Shown: positions 50,854 to 60,825 of the stretch, piece by piece
How positions within the stretch are numbered: the stretch's first letter is position 1
Layout: each line of letters starts with the position of its first letter
From: Rothia sp. ZJ932
GTDB lineage: Bacteria; Actinomycetota; Actinomycetes; Actinomycetales; Micrococcaceae
Direction: 5' to 3'
Assembly (NCBI RefSeq): GCF_016924835.1
Contig: NZ_CP070480.1
Coordinates: forward strand, 992,001 to 1,056,000
DNA: 64,000 nucleotides
The notes under the pieces: generated by a model
What the model saw: only the letters and a program-made list of their open reading frames with translations
The model's database searches: none
Told to the model about the DNA's origin: nothing
Program-made: the position numbers and the translations under genes

Positions 50854-52281
50854 TTGTCAGAATCAAACACCGGTGTGTTTGAGTCTCAGGCTCCCGGCAC
50901 CGGTCTCAGCGCCGGGAGCTCAGCCGATTCTGGTGTAGAAGCCGTCTACGCTGATCTGCTGGCTCGCGCACCCGAAAACAAAATGGCACCGCGATTAGAT
51001 GCCATGCAACGCGCCGTTGAAATTTTGGGTTCGCCCGAAAAGGCTGCCCCGGCTATTCACATCACCGGCACCAACGGTAAAACCTCGACCGCTCGCATGA
51101 TTGAGCGTCTGCTGATGGCGCACGATATTCGTGTGGGGCGCTACACTTCACCGCATATTTCTAAAGTAACCGAGCGCATCAGCATTAACGGTGAGCCGGT
51201 TGCTGACGATACGTTCGTGCGTATCTGGGACGAAATTTCCCCCTACCTGGCTATTGTTGATGCTGAATTAGAGTCTGAAGGCGCACCGCGCATCACCTAT
51301 TTTGAAGCACTCACCCTCTTGGCGTTCGCCATCTTCGCGGACGAGCCGGTGGACGTCATGGTGCTTGAAGTAGGCATTGGCGGGTTCTGGGACGCTACCA
51401 ACGTGGCAGATGCTCAGGTCTCGGTCATCGCCCCCATCAGCTATGACCACACCGATATGCTCGGGGAAACTCTTGCTGAGATTGCTACCGAAAAATCGGG
51501 CATCATCAAACCCGGTGGGTTCCTCATCTCAGCTGCCCAGAAGCCCGAAACCGCAGAGGTTTTGCTGGAACGCGCGCAGGAGGTGGGCGCGTCCTACCGT
51601 TTTGAGGGAGTCGAATTCGCCCCCACCGACCGTAAACCCGGCGTGGGCGGTCAGATGATTTCTCTGCGCGGTTTGGCAGGCGAGTATGAAAATATTGCCC
51701 TGCCCCTCTTTGGTGACTACCAGGCAGATAACGCCGCACTTGCTCTGGCTGCGGTGGAAGCGTTTTTGGGCGGGGGAGAAAAGCCCCTGAACATTGATGT
51801 GGTGCGTGACGGATTTGAAGCGGTGACCTCACCCGGTCGCCTTGAAACCATCGCCACCAAACCCACCGTGGTAGTTGACGCCGCGCATAACCCCCACGGT
51901 ATTCGCGCCTCGGCTACCGCCTTCAAGGAGTCCTTCAACTTCTCTAACGTCTACCTCGTAGTGGGTGTGTTAGGGGAGAAGGACGCGCTGGGCATCTTTG
52001 AGGCACTGCGTGAAGAATACCGCGACTCCACCGACTTTGCGGTCAAAATCTTTGTGACTGCTTCAGCGTCAGCGCGCGCTATTGAAGCGACGCGCCTGGG
52101 CGAAATCGCGTTGGATGCGGGTTTTGACGGGAACGATATCACTGTTTTTGAGAAGCTACCCGATGCCGTGGGTGAAGCCATGGAATCAGCCGGCGCTGAA
52201 GATAACAGTTCAGCGGTGTTGGTAACCGGTTCCATCACGGTAGTGGGCGACACCATTGTGTTGCTAGGGGAGGGTGCCTAA
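50854..52281 (+). CDS. folC: Folylpolyglutamate/dihydrofolate synthase
   Basis: Mur-ligase-like enzyme, 475 aa, that adds glutamates to folates. The P-loop HITGTNGKTSTARM (near 70-83), RYTSPHISKVTERISING, EVGIGGFWDATN and VVDAAHNPHGI are all diagnostic. The start is TTG 50854, just after ileS, followed by about 30 residues rich in Ser and Gly before the Mur-like domain. A later start is possible. Overlap with the DUF4233 gene by one base (stop TAATGG) shows coupling. Confidence 0.92.
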   Translation: MSESNTGVFESQAPGTGLSAGSSADSGVEAVYADLLARAPENKMAPRLDAMQRAVEILGSPEKAAPAIHITGTNGKTSTARMIERLLMAHDIRVGRYTSPHISKVTERISINGEPVADDTFVRIWDEISPYLAIVDAELESEGAPRITYFEALTLLAFAIFADEPVDVMVLEVGIGGFWDATNVADAQVSVIAPISYDHTDMLGETLAEIATEKSGIIKPGGFLISAAQKPETAEVLLERAQEVGASYRFEGVEFAPTDRKPGVGGQMISLRGLAGEYENIALPLFGDYQADNAALALAAVEAFLGGGEKPLNIDVVRDGFEAVTSPGRLETIATKPTVVVDAAHNPHGIRASATAFKESFNFSNVYLVVGVLGEKDALGIFEALREEYRDSTDFAVKIFVTASASARAIEATRLGEIALDAGFDGNDITVFEKLPDAVGEAMESAGAEDNSSAVLVTGSITVVGDTIVLLGEGA

Positions 52282-52718
52282 TGGCAAGACTTACCAAAAA
52301 ACAGCGTGAATGGTACCCAGGAATGAAAAGGGCGCCGCGCTCTGTCAAGGTCATGTTCGCATCCACCGTTCTCACCCTAGAGGCACTGGTTGCGTTCTTT
52401 GCTACCCTGGCAGCTTTTGGCACCTTCTACAACAGCGAAACCTGGGTTAAGGTCATCGTGTGGATCGTTGGGTTAGCCCTGGTAGGTGCCTTTATTGCCG
52501 CCCCCGCCTTTTTGAGCAAAAAGTGGGGCTACACCGTTGGGTGGGTGCTGCAGGTGCTGCTGATTCTCTCATCGCTAGTGGTATCTATGATGCTCTTCAT
52601 CTCGGTCTGCTTCGCCCTGTGCTACTGGTACGCCGTTTCTAAAGGTGAACAGATAGACCGCGAAAACGCAGAACGCGCTCGCGCTCAGGCTGAGTGGGAA
52701 CGCAATAATCCCGCCTAG
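52281..52718 (+). CDS. DUF4233 membrane protein
   Basis: A 145-aa protein with three to four hydrophobic segments (about 27-50, 57-78, 84-108). It is found almost always between folC and ndk in actinobacteria, as here. The N-terminus is basic and the C-terminus charged (NAERARAQAEWERNN). The function is not known to me. ATG overlaps the folC stop (TAATGG), so translation is probably coupled. Confidence 0.85.
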   Translation: MARLTKKQREWYPGMKRAPRSVKVMFASTVLTLEALVAFFATLAAFGTFYNSETWVKVIVWIVGLALVGAFIAAPAFLSKKWGYTVGWVLQVLLILSSLVVSMMLFISVCFALCYWYAVSKGEQIDRENAERARAQAEWERNNPA

Positions 52719-52736
52719 TTGCTGCTAAAAGCTCAG

Positions 52737-52799
52737 CAAAACCCGTTTGCCGGTGGTGTCTTTCATTTACAAAGGTTGTTCGCCAGCAAGCGGGTTTTT
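52737..52799 (+). terminator. Terminator between DUF4233 gene and ndk
   Basis: AAAACCCGTTTGCCGG and CCAGCAAGCGGGTTTTT pair with a bulge around a 30-nt loop and end in a T run. Confidence 0.6.
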
Positions 52800-52859
52800 C
52801 TGTGCTCTACCGGTTAGAGTAGTGTGTGACATATTAATGGATCAACGGTAGGTGAAAAT

Positions 52860-53273
52860 ATGACTGAACGTACCCTCATTTTAGTAAAGCCCGATGGCAC
52901 CGAGCGTTCTTTGACCGGTCAGGTGCTTTCTCGTTTTGAAGCTAAGGGCTACACACTGGTGGAGCTGAAGATGCTGACCCCCAGTACGGAGTTGCTAGCT
53001 GAGCACTACGCTGAGCACGAGGGTAAGCCCTTTTACCAGCCTCTGATTGACTTCATGAGTTCTGGTCCCGTAGTTGCAGCAGTCTTTGAGGGCGAGCGCG
53101 TCATTGAGGGTGCTCGCACGATTATGGGTCCCTCGGATCCCACCGTGGCACCGGCAGGAACCATTCGTGGCGACCTCGGACGCGACTGGGGTGAGGACGT
53201 ACAGAAGAATCTGGTACACGGTTCTGACTCACCTGAATCTGCGCAGCGAGAAATTGGTATCTGGTTCGGCTAA
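52860..53273 (+). CDS. ndk: Nucleoside diphosphate kinase
   Basis: Transfers the gamma-phosphate between nucleoside triphosphates and diphosphates. The 137-aa protein starts MTERTLILVKPDG and has the active-site motif VHGSDSPESAQREIGIWF with the phosphorylated His (VHGSDS, near 120). IMGPSDPTVAPAGTIRGDLG is the nucleotide-binding part. It is the last gene of the ileS-folC-DUF4233-ndk set, though a hairpin before it suggests its own promoter. A strong hairpin follows the stop. Confidence 0.95.
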   Translation: MTERTLILVKPDGTERSLTGQVLSRFEAKGYTLVELKMLTPSTELLAEHYAEHEGKPFYQPLIDFMSSGPVVAAVFEGERVIEGARTIMGPSDPTVAPAGTIRGDLGRDWGEDVQKNLVHGSDSPESAQREIGIWFG

Positions 53274-53302
53274 ACTGGGCGGATTTTTTAGAAATAGAAG
53301 TG

Positions 53303-53356
53303 CCCCGCGTCCTTGAGAGGTTCTACTCGATGAGTAAATCGCTCAAGGATGCGGGG
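53303..53356. terminator. Terminator between ndk and the VKOR gene
   Basis: CCCCGCGTCCTTGAG (53303-53317) pairs with CTCAAGGATGCGGGG (53342-53356), apart from a central GT/AT mismatch. TCTTG follows. It lies between convergent genes. Confidence 0.75.
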
Positions 53357-53389
53357 TCTTGTGTTCTTCGTGGAGGTCTTGGGTATCTC

Positions 53390-54034
53390 TTAGAAGAGGT
53401 TAACAATCTGCTCGAAGAAGCGAATCACAATGATTCCAAAGAGCAAAAGGTAGATGAGTGCCGTGGTGAACCATGACCATGCACCGGCAATTCTGCGGAC
53501 GCGCTCGGGCGCGGGAATCAGTCCGTTGGTGAGGTTGCGGGCAGTGACAAAGATGAAGATGGGAACGGTCATCAGCCACACCAGCATGCAGAAGAGGCAG
53601 AGGGCGTTGATGATGAAGGTGGTGTTGTACCAGAGCCACAGTATGAAGCCCATGGCGAAGGTGACGCCCAGCTGGGTGCTCCACCAGAACCAGGGGCGAA
53701 AGCGTCCACCCGCTAGCAGACCCGCGCCGATGGTTGTAACGATGGCGAAGCCTACGATGCCGATAAAGGGGTTGGGAAAGCCGAACACCGCTGCCTGGTC
53801 GGTTCGCATGACGGTGCCGCAGTTGAGCAGGGCGTTCAAATCGCATACTGATTGGTGGTTGGCGTCCATATAGATTTGCAGGCGCTCCCACACTAGGGTA
53901 GCTGAACCCGCCCAGGCGATGATGCTTGCGATGAGTAAGAGCGGTCCGAGGGTGCGATCTGCCCGATCGCCCAATTCTTGCAGCGATTCCTCGGCAATGA
54001 TTGTTTCTGGTTCTGTACTGACGTCTAAGTTCAC
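53390..54034 (-). CDS. Vitamin K epoxide reductase (VKOR) family protein
   Basis: Membrane quinone-linked oxidoreductase that reoxidises DsbA-like thioredoxins in actinobacteria. The 214-aa protein has five hydrophobic helices. The loop pair SVCDLNALLNCG (Cys pair near 64-72) and the CXXC CLFCMLVW (near 145-150) are both conserved. FGFPNPFIGIVGF follows the first. No thioredoxin domain is fused, so its partner is elsewhere. GTG start is not needed: ATG 54034 opens MNLDVSTEPE. It is convergent with ndk. Confidence 0.9.
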   Translation of the reverse strand: MNLDVSTEPETIIAEESLQELGDRADRTLGPLLLIASIIAWAGSATLVWERLQIYMDANHQSVCDLNALLNCGTVMRTDQAAVFGFPNPFIGIVGFAIVTTIGAGLLAGGRFRPWFWWSTQLGVTFAMGFILWLWYNTTFIINALCLFCMLVWLMTVPIFIFVTARNLTNGLIPAPERVRRIAGAWSWFTTALIYLLLFGIIVIRFFEQIVNLF

Positions 54035-54238
54035 GGGGGTCTCTTAACCTTGTTAGGGGCTTAATGCGCTCAGCACCGGTTTCTACGTCTGTAGCGCAAG
54101 TGGCGGAGGCTTTTTACTCTGTTTTCTTATCCTACTCGCTTCAATGACGCTCATTGGATCCGAAGGGTGTAACCTTCACGGATACTGGGAACTTACCGGT
54201 GCGCAACACAAAATGGCGGGGCAAGTAGCTGACCTGGG

Positions 54239-54266
54239 TTGTATGCGCTATATCGTATGAGATAAT
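54239..54266 (+). promoter_or_regulatory. Probable promoter of rne
   Basis: TTGTAT (54239-54244) and GATAAT (54261-54266) are separated by 16 bp and resemble -35/-10 boxes. Transcription from here would leave a leader of about 345 nt before the rne ATG at 54618. This is inferred only from the boxes. Confidence 0.5.
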
Positions 54267-54269
54267 GGC

Positions 54270-54617
54270 TAGCGGTAGCTCTATATACCCACCTGTACAT
54301 AGTAGTTCCCCAGCGATAGCTCACCCGATGCTGCAACGCGCCGCCACCTTCACTATTTTCTAAGGTGCGCGAAGGCTGCAGAGACAAAGTCCCTCACACG
54401 AGGTGAAGGGCTCGGCAGTAGCACGCTGGCTTTGCCTTAATGTAGATCGCCAGCGTGCGGTTGAAGCTATATAAGAGGTAGGCGCGTCACCAGTAGCTGG
54501 TGGCTTGAGCTTACCTCTGCGCAAAGCAACATAGGTTTTTAGCGAGTGAAGACGCGAAAGCGTTCTTCAATGCGGCAGTTGCTGTAGGTGGCGGCGAGTG
54601 CCGCGGGAGAAACATAG
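54270..54617 (+). promoter_or_regulatory. Long structured 5' leader of rne
   Basis: At least three stems are visible: a GGTGCGC/GCGCGCC-like region near 54344-54370; GCACGCTGGC (54421-54430) with GCCAGCGTGC (54449-54458); and AGAGGTA (54474-54480) with TACCTCT (54511-54517), which encloses CACCAG/CTGGTG (54488-54502). No gene is seen here. RNase E of E. coli controls its own message through such a leader (established there); the same is suggested here. Confidence 0.55.
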
Positions 54618-57600
54618 ATGAGTGAAAACAACTTTGAGGTTGTTGATAATGCCACTGCTGCGGAAGACTCTGCCGATGAGCAGATTACTGGCGGCATCAA
54701 CCCCGTATCGAGCGATGAAGCGAATCAGGGTGCTGAGCGCAAAAAGAGCGGCAAGCATGCTCAGAGCACCGAATCTGATGTAGCTGAGTCTGCTGTAGCC
54801 TCTGAGGACGCACCGGCTAAGCGCACCCGTCGCCGTACCCGCAAAAATTCAGAGGCGCAGCCGGTAACCGAGGCATCAAATACTGATTCAGCTAACACCG
54901 CCACCGAGCAGAAAGAAGCTCCGCTGAACCAGACCGCCGAGAACAAGGTGGACGAGGCTCCCTCTACTTTCCGCGTCCAAGAGGTTGCTGAAGATACAGA
55001 AGAATCAAAAGCCGAAGGCTCACAGGCTGATGCTACCCCCGATGTCGCCGAGAAGACCGCTGATCAGGGCGAAGAGAAAGCAACCCAGCAGGAAAAAGCA
55101 GAGCAGAAACCTGCCCCCAAACTCGTGGTTGATGCCTCAAACCCTGAGAACGCCCACGCCTCAGAGCTTGCTGAACTCATTAACGAGACCGAAGCCGCTG
55201 AGACTCAGGCCGAGAAAACCCAGCGCGAAATTCAGGCTGAAAAACTTGCTGAGCTGACCCGCGCAGCGGCTAGCTCCCTGCTTTTCCACGAACCTGAAAT
55301 CGACGAGGTACTCGAAAAAGCCCGTGCAGAACGCAAAGCCCGCCAGGAAAAGCTGGAAGCTGAGCGCCGTGCTCGCCGTGCCCAGGAGCTCGCCGGCGAG
55401 GCAGAAGTAACCTCACGCCGTCGCCGTCGCCGTCGTCGCGGTGAAGAAGACATGGAAATCGACGGTGGCTCCACCGATGATCCCGAGAACACTGTCACCA
55501 AGGTACGCGCACCCCGCGTTGCTGACTCTCACACCGGCGGTAACCGTGTTGCCGGTGTGCGCGGCTCCACCCGCCTTGAAGCCAAGCGTCAGCGCCGCCG
55601 CGAATCACGCGCCACCGGTCGCCGCCGTCACATCATCACCGAAGCAGAGTTTTTGGCACGTCGCGAATCAGTCGACCGCCAGATGATTGTTCGCCAGAAA
55701 GATGATCGCATTCAGATTGGCGTGCTCGAAGACGGCGTCCTCGCCGAGCACTTCGTGTCTAAAACCCAGCAGGACTCCTTGATCGGTAACGTCTACCTGG
55801 GCAAGGTACAGAACGTTCTGCCCTCCATGGAAGCCGCCTTCGTTGATATCGGACGAGGGCGCAACGCCGTACTCTACGCCGGTGAGGTCAACTGGGACGT
55901 CTCAGGTCTTGACGGTGCACCGCGCAAAATCGAAAACGCGCTGAAAGCCGGCGACTCCGTTCTCGTGCAGGTCACTAAAGACCCCGTTGGTCACAAGGGC
56001 GCTCGCCTGACCAGCCAGGTCTCACTACCCGGCCGCTACCTGGTCTACGTACCCGGTGGCTCTATGACCGGCATCTCCCGTAAGCTGCCCGATGTTGAGC
56101 GTGCTCGCCTGAAGAAAATCCTCAAGGACAAGCTGCCCGATGGTGCTGGCGTCATTGTACGTACCGCCGCTGAGGGAGCTTCTGAAGAAGAGCTAACTAA
56201 CGATATTAACCGTCTGCGCGTGCAGTGGGAAGAAATCCAGAGCAAATCAACCTCTAACAAGGTGCTTGCCCCGGAGATGCTCTACCAGGAGCCTGATTTG
56301 ACCATCAAGACCGTACGCGATGTGTTCAATGAAGACTTCACCTCGATGGTGGTTCAGGGCGATCACGCTTGGGATTCCATCGAAGCCTACGTTACCTACG
56401 TTGCTCCCGATCTTTTGGATCGTTTGCAGCGCTGGGATAACGAAAAAGACCTCTTTGACCACTACCGCGTTGAAGAACAGCTGCACAAGGCACTGGACCG
56501 CAAGGTTTACCTGCCCTCAGGCGGTTCCTTAGTAATTGACCGCACCGAGGCGATGACCGTTGTTGACGTGAACACCGGTAAATTCACCGGTAGTGGTGGC
56601 AACCTTGAAGAAACCGTCACCAAGAACAACCTTGAAGCAGCCGAAGAAATCGTGCGCCAGCTGCGTCTGCGTGACATCGGTGGCATCATCGTCATCGACT
56701 TCATTGACATGGTTCTTGAATCTAACCGCGACTTGGTACTGCGCCGTCTGGTGGAGTGCTTGGGGCGTGACCGCACCAAGCACCAGGTTGCTGAAGTAAC
56801 TTCACTGGGGCTTGTGCAGATGACCCGTAAGCGCATGGGCACCGGTTTGCTTGAGGTTTTCTCGGAATCCTGTGAGGCATGCGCCGGTCGCGGTCTGCTG
56901 GTTCACGACCAGCCCCTGAAAGGACGCGTGGGTGGAGCCTCAGATTTCATGCACCGTTACGATCGCTTCGATCGCGAAGATCGCAAGCGCTTCCGTAACC
57001 AGAAAGCACAGCAGCACCGTCAGAATCACGAGACTGAGCAAGAGCACGGTGATCCCCAGGATCAGCAGCGTTCACAGTCCCGTAAGGCTGCTTTGGCTAC
57101 GATCGCGGCAGCGTCACTGGCTCACGAAGAAGAAAATGCTGAGCAAGAGTCAAAGTCAGTGCGTAAGCGTAAGCGCCGTAAGAACAACCGTCGCACCGAT
57201 TCAGATGCACCGGCATCTGAGAATGAGATTGTGGTAACCCTTGGGGACGAAGTTATTGAGCTGCCCCAGGGTCACAAGAACGATGATGACGAGGTGGAGG
57301 GCGAGCAGGGTGCCTTCACCCTGGAATCCTTGGCTCAGGTTTTTGAGGGCAAGGGTGAAAAGCCTCGTAAGAAGGAGCGCCGCGAGGTTGATGCTGAGAA
57401 GCTGAACGAGAATTCAGATGCGTCAGCTGACGTTGATCTTGATGATCGTTTCACGCAGAACTCCGAACGTTTCGAGGCTATTCGCGCAGGTGAGGCACGT
57501 GCGCGTGCATCGCAGAAGGCAGGTCGTCTTGCCGATAACGCCCGTGAGGGCGGTCGCCCCGACCGCTCAGAGCGCGAGGGTAATAGCAACCGGGGCGAGG

Positions 57601-57989
57601 GACGCAAGCGTCGTAACCGTCGCGCGTCCTCAGATGCCGTCAAATACGTGCAGCCGCAGGACGCCCCGGTAGTGACCGGTGTAACCGGTGTAACCGGTGT
57701 AGCTACTCCGGGTGCTGCCGGTGAGGTTGCCGAACCCCTTGTTGAAACCTCAACGCAGGCGGCAGTTCAGGCTGAGATTGCACCGACCGCTACCAAGCCT
57801 AAGCGTCGCAGTCGTCGTGCTGTGAGCGCTGGCGCAGGTAGCCAGGTTAAGACTGACGTTGTAGCTCAGGCGCAGGGCGTCTCAGTGATTACTGAGAAGG
57901 TCGAGTTTGCGCCTGCCACCGAGGCAGATGCGCCGGTTATGCTTGGTGTTGGTGTTGCCGCTGACGAGATCAAACGCGAAGGCAAGTAA
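54618..57989 (+). CDS. rne: Ribonuclease E/G
   Basis: Endoribonuclease of 1123 aa for mRNA decay and rRNA/tRNA processing. The N-terminal 350 or so residues are acidic, Ala/Glu-rich disordered sequence with basic R-rich patches (RRRRRRRRGEEDME near 270). The conserved catalytic part has an S1 domain (near 365-460, IGNVYLGKVQNVLPSMEAAFVDIG), the RNase H and DNase I-like parts (VDVNTGKFTGSGG, IGGIIVIDFIDM, the metal-binding Asp), and a zinc-link CEACAGRG (CxxC). A further long basic tail follows (RKRKRRKNNRR). This N-extension plus C-tail is the actinobacterial form. A strong terminator follows. Confidence 0.94.
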   Translation: MSENNFEVVDNATAAEDSADEQITGGINPVSSDEANQGAERKKSGKHAQSTESDVAESAVASEDAPAKRTRRRTRKNSEAQPVTEASNTDSANTATEQKEAPLNQTAENKVDEAPSTFRVQEVAEDTEESKAEGSQADATPDVAEKTADQGEEKATQQEKAEQKPAPKLVVDASNPENAHASELAELINETEAAETQAEKTQREIQAEKLAELTRAAASSLLFHEPEIDEVLEKARAERKARQEKLEAERRARRAQELAGEAEVTSRRRRRRRRGEEDMEIDGGSTDDPENTVTKVRAPRVADSHTGGNRVAGVRGSTRLEAKRQRRRESRATGRRRHIITEAEFLARRESVDRQMIVRQKDDRIQIGVLEDGVLAEHFVSKTQQDSLIGNVYLGKVQNVLPSMEAAFVDIGRGRNAVLYAGEVNWDVSGLDGAPRKIENALKAGDSVLVQVTKDPVGHKGARLTSQVSLPGRYLVYVPGGSMTGISRKLPDVERARLKKILKDKLPDGAGVIVRTAAEGASEEELTNDINRLRVQWEEIQSKSTSNKVLAPEMLYQEPDLTIKTVRDVFNEDFTSMVVQGDHAWDSIEAYVTYVAPDLLDRLQRWDNEKDLFDHYRVEEQLHKALDRKVYLPSGGSLVIDRTEAMTVVDVNTGKFTGSGGNLEETVTKNNLEAAEEIVRQLRLRDIGGIIVIDFIDMVLESNRDLVLRRLVECLGRDRTKHQVAEVTSLGLVQMTRKRMGTGLLEVFSESCEACAGRGLLVHDQPLKGRVGGASDFMHRYDRFDREDRKRFRNQKAQQHRQNHETEQEHGDPQDQQRSQSRKAALATIAAASLAHEEENAEQESKSVRKRKRRKNNRRTDSDAPASENEIVVTLGDEVIELPQGHKNDDDEVEGEQGAFTLESLAQVFEGKGEKPRKKERREVDAEKLNENSDASADVDLDDRFTQNSERFEAIRAGEARARASQKAGRLADNAREGGRPDRSEREGNSNRGEGRKRRNRRASSDAVKYVQPQDAPVVTGVTGVTGVATPGAAGEVAEPLVETSTQAAVQAEIAPTATKPKRRSRRAVSAGAGSQVKTDVVAQAQGVSVITEKVEFAPATEADAPVMLGVGVAADEIKREGK

Positions 57990-58000
57990 GCACTAATAAG

Positions 58001-58035
58001 ATTCCCCCCCCGTGGTTCACGAACCACGGGGGAAT
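58001..58035 (+). terminator. Terminator of rne
   Basis: ATTCCCCCC...GTGGTTC pairs with GAACCACGGGGGAAT (58021-58035) and is followed by CTTTTAT. The eight-C run is a possible sequencing-sensitive site. Confidence 0.85.
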
Positions 58036-58335
58036 CTTTTATCAAAAGATGGGGGAGTGCCCCAGTTCACTGCCGGGTTTGCTTGCTCTGAAGGCTGTCT
58101 TAACGTAACCTTGAGTGCTGGTGCTGTTTTCACAAGCAAACGTTAGCGTGAAGGCAGTGGAACCTCGAAAGACTTGTTTTCAAATCACAAAGGTTCAGCC
58201 ATTTCCGTGAGTTTCGGTTTCTCATCTACCTCACCTACTTCTTGCAAGTGCGTGCGGTAAGTACACGTTTTTGGTACGAGGTATCAGAACTTACGGTCAT
58301 TGTTAAAAAAGACGTCAAGAGAATTGAGTTCCCAA
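58036..58335 (+). promoter_or_regulatory. Leader region of rplU, no gene
   Basis: Roughly 300 bases hold no credible gene. AACGTAACCTTGAG...CAAACGTTAGCG and GTTTTCACAAGC...CTTGTTTTC look like possible stems. Some leaders of L21 operons bind r-protein L20/L21 in other phyla, but no known motif is recognised. Promoters for rplU-rpmA are expected here but not clear. Confidence 0.4.
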
Positions 58336-58647
58336 GTGTCATACGCAATTGTTCGCGCTGGTGGCCGCCAGGAAAAGGTCTCCGTTGGAGACATCATTAC
58401 CCTTGATCGCATCGCTGGCGAAGCTGGTAGCACCATTGAGCTGCCCGTTCTTCTGCTCGTTGATGGCGGCAAGGTAACCGCAGATGCTAAGACCCTGGCA
58501 TCAGCCAAGGTAACCGCTGAAAAGATTGAGGACCTCCGTGGTCCGAAGATCGTTATTCAGAAGTACAAGAACAAGACCGGCTACAAGAAGCGTCAGGGCT
58601 TCCGTGCAGATCTTACCAACGTCAAGATCACTGCGATCAACGCATAA
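58336..58647 (+). CDS. rplU: Ribosomal protein L21
   Basis: Large subunit protein bL21, 103 aa from GTG 58336. [24 protein letters not shown] and [18 protein letters not shown] are standard for the family, and the C-terminus carries [21 protein letters not shown]. The GTG is chosen because the family begins (M/V)[11 protein letters not shown]; no strong Shine-Dalgarno is seen in front, so the upstream TTG codons at 58300 and 58324 remain possible. rpmA follows after 51 bp. Confidence 0.95.
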   Translation: MSYAIVRAGGRQEKVSVGDIITLDRIAGEAGSTIELPVLLLVDGGKVTADAKTLASAKVTAEKIEDLRGPKIVIQKYKNKTGYKKRQGFRADLTNVKITAINA

Positions 58648-58698
58648 TTTTCTGTACAATCGGTTTTATTCAATCTTTTACTTGTAAGGTAGGCACTA

Positions 58699-58956
58699 AT
58701 GGCACATAAGAAGGGCGCAAGCTCCACCCGCAACGGCCGTGACTCAAACCCTCAGTACCTCGGTGTTAAGCGCTACGGCGGTCAGACTGTTAACGCAGGC
58801 GAGATTCTCGTTCGTCAGCGTGGCACCCACTTTCACCCCGGCGCTAACGTAGGCCGTGGTGGCGACGATACCCTGTTCGCTTTGGCAGCAGGCACCGTTG
58901 AATTTGGTACCCGTAAGGGACGCAAGGTTGTCAACATTCTTGCAGCAGCTGAATAA
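58699..58956 (+). CDS. rpmA: Ribosomal protein L27
   Basis: Large subunit protein bL27, 85 aa. [51 protein letters not shown] shows the usual N-terminus that reaches the peptidyl transferase centre. There is no N-terminal extension requiring Prp cleavage, unlike Firmicutes. AAGGTAGGC precedes ATG 58699. A clear terminator follows. Confidence 0.96.
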   Translation: MAHKKGASSTRNGRDSNPQYLGVKRYGGQTVNAGEILVRQRGTHFHPGANVGRGGDDTLFALAAGTVEFGTRKGRKVVNILAAAE

Positions 58957-58975
58957 TTTATTCTAGCGGCACGCT

Positions 58976-59018
58976 AAAGAGGGTGAGCACATGAAAGATG
59001 TGCGAGCCCTCTTTCGTT
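58976..59018 (+). terminator. Terminator of rplU-rpmA
   Basis: AAAGAGGG (58976-58983) plus GCACAT pair with ATGTGC and CCCTCTTT (59007-59014), followed by CGTTTT. Confidence 0.85.
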
Positions 59019-59160
59019 TTAACAGAAACCTCTGATTCGTTCTGGCAGCGATGCAGTGCGGGCAGCGGTGAGGGGCTGAATCTTCCCTGATACCTACTTG
59101 TGAGTATCGTAAGGTTTGTAGAGAAAAGTTTTTTTGTTTTATAAGGAGAATGCGCCCAGT

Positions 59161-60720
59161 ATGGCAAACTTTGTAGATCGCGTTGTTTTGCACGTTTCTG
59201 GTGGGCACGGTGGTCACGGTTGCGTGTCTGTACGCCGTGAAAAGTTTAAGCCGCTGGGTGGCCCCAACGGTGGTAACGGTGGCAACGGCGGAGATGTAAT
59301 CTTGCGCGTGGACGGTCAGACTACTACCTTGTTGGAGTACCACCACAGCCCCCACCAGCATGCCCCCAATGGCGATATTGGACGCGGCGACATGCACCAC
59401 GGTTTTAACGGTGAAACCTTGGTTTTGCCGGTGCCTGAGGGAACCGTTGTTAAAGATAAAGAAGGCAATGTTCTTGCCGATCTGGTCAAGATCGGTGACG
59501 AGTACCTAGCTGCCCAGGGTGGCTACGGTGGCTTGGGCAATGCGGCTCTTGCTTCAAATAAGCGTAAGGCACCGGGTTTTGCTCTCTTGGGCACCCCCGG
59601 CGATGAGCGTGATGTTGTGCTTGAGGTTAAATCAATTGCTGATGTTGCCCTGGTGGGTTACCCCTCAGCTGGTAAGTCTTCGCTGATTGCGGCAATGAGT
59701 GCGGCCCGCCCCAAGATTGCTGATTACCCCTTCACCACCTTGATTCCTAACCTAGGCGTTGTTGAGGCTGGCGATACCCGCTTTACCGTGGCGGACGTCC
59801 CCGGTCTGATTGAGGGTGCGTCTGAGGGTAAGGGCTTAGGTCACCGCTTCTTGCGCCATGTGGAGCGCTCATCGGCGCTGGCGCACGTCATTGACTGTGC
59901 TACCTTGGAGCCTAACCGCGACCCCATCACCGACTATGAGGTCATTGCTAATGAGCTTGCCAACTACGAGGTTGATCCCACTGCCGGTGTTCCTGTGCCC
60001 CTGCACGAGCGTCCGCAGCTGATTGTATTGAACAAGATTGACGTGCCCGAGGCACGCGAGTTAGCTGAGTTTGTTCGCCCCATGTTTGAAGAGCGCGGGC
60101 TACGGGTTTTTGAAATCTCGACCGCTTCACACGAGGGTCTGCGTCAGCTGAGCTTTGCGATGGCTCAGTTGGTTGCTGAAGACCGCGCTGAGCAGGCTAA
60201 GCGTGAAGCTGCTGCACCCGTTGTTGAGGTTGAGGTTATCAAGCCCAAGAGCATGCGCGGCAAGAAGAAGCAGGAATTCACCATTCGCCGTGAAGAGCGC
60301 AACCTTGAGCCTTTGTTCCGCGTCATTGGTGAAAAGCCCGAGCGTTGGATTCAGCAGACCGACTTCAATAACGATGAAGCCGTGGGTTACCTAGCTGACC
60401 GCCTGGCACGTTTGGGCATTGAAGATCAGCTCTTCAAGATGGGTGCTCGTGCCGGTGACGCTGTAGTGATTGGTGAGCAGACGGACGCTGTAGTCTTCGA
60501 CTGGGAGCCCACGATGGTGGGCGGCGCTGAGCTATTGAGTTCACCGCGTGGTACTGACGCTCGTCTGGAAGAGCTCATTCGCCCCACCCGCGCTGAGAAG
60601 CGAGTGGAGTACAAGGAGCGTATGGACGCGAAGACTGCGGCTCGTGATGAACTGGAGGCTGAGCGTAAGGCGGGTATCTGGACAGAGTCTGTTGACGCTA
60701 AGCGCCAAGAAAAGAACTAA
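59161..60720 (+). CDS. obgE: GTPase Obg/CgtA
   Basis: Ribosome-associated GTPase of 519 aa for 50S maturation and stress control. The Gly-rich Obg fold ([20 protein letters not shown] ... [16 protein letters not shown]) is followed by the G domain with G1 GYPSAGKSS (near 165), G3 [11 protein letters not shown]4 LNKIDV and G5 region STASHEG. A C-terminal OCT domain ([31 protein letters not shown]) is typical of actinobacterial Obg. ATG 59161 (MANFVDRV) is the family start. AAGGAG lies 13-17 nt before it. A terminator follows. Confidence 0.95.
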   Translation: MANFVDRVVLHVSGGHGGHGCVSVRREKFKPLGGPNGGNGGNGGDVILRVDGQTTTLLEYHHSPHQHAPNGDIGRGDMHHGFNGETLVLPVPEGTVVKDKEGNVLADLVKIGDEYLAAQGGYGGLGNAALASNKRKAPGFALLGTPGDERDVVLEVKSIADVALVGYPSAGKSSLIAAMSAARPKIADYPFTTLIPNLGVVEAGDTRFTVADVPGLIEGASEGKGLGHRFLRHVERSSALAHVIDCATLEPNRDPITDYEVIANELANYEVDPTAGVPVPLHERPQLIVLNKIDVPEARELAEFVRPMFEERGLRVFEISTASHEGLRQLSFAMAQLVAEDRAEQAKREAAAPVVEVEVIKPKSMRGKKKQEFTIRREERNLEPLFRVIGEKPERWIQQTDFNNDEAVGYLADRLARLGIEDQLFKMGARAGDAVVIGEQTDAVVFDWEPTMVGGAELLSSPRGTDARLEELIRPTRAEKRVEYKERMDAKTAARDELEAERKAGIWTESVDAKRQEKN

Positions 60721-60758
60721 TTTAGCGGCGGTATCTGCGATCACTAGACAGTAGAATG

Positions 60759-60806
60759 ACTACCGTCCCCCTCTTCTTGATAAGAGGTGGGGCGGTAGTT
60801 TTTTTG
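60759..60806 (+). terminator. Terminator of obgE
   Basis: ACTACCGTCCCC(CTCTT) pairs with (AAGAG)GTGGGGCGGTAGT around a short loop, followed by TTTTTTTG. Confidence 0.9.
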
Positions 60807-60825
60807 TGGGTGGAGGAGAGAAGTT

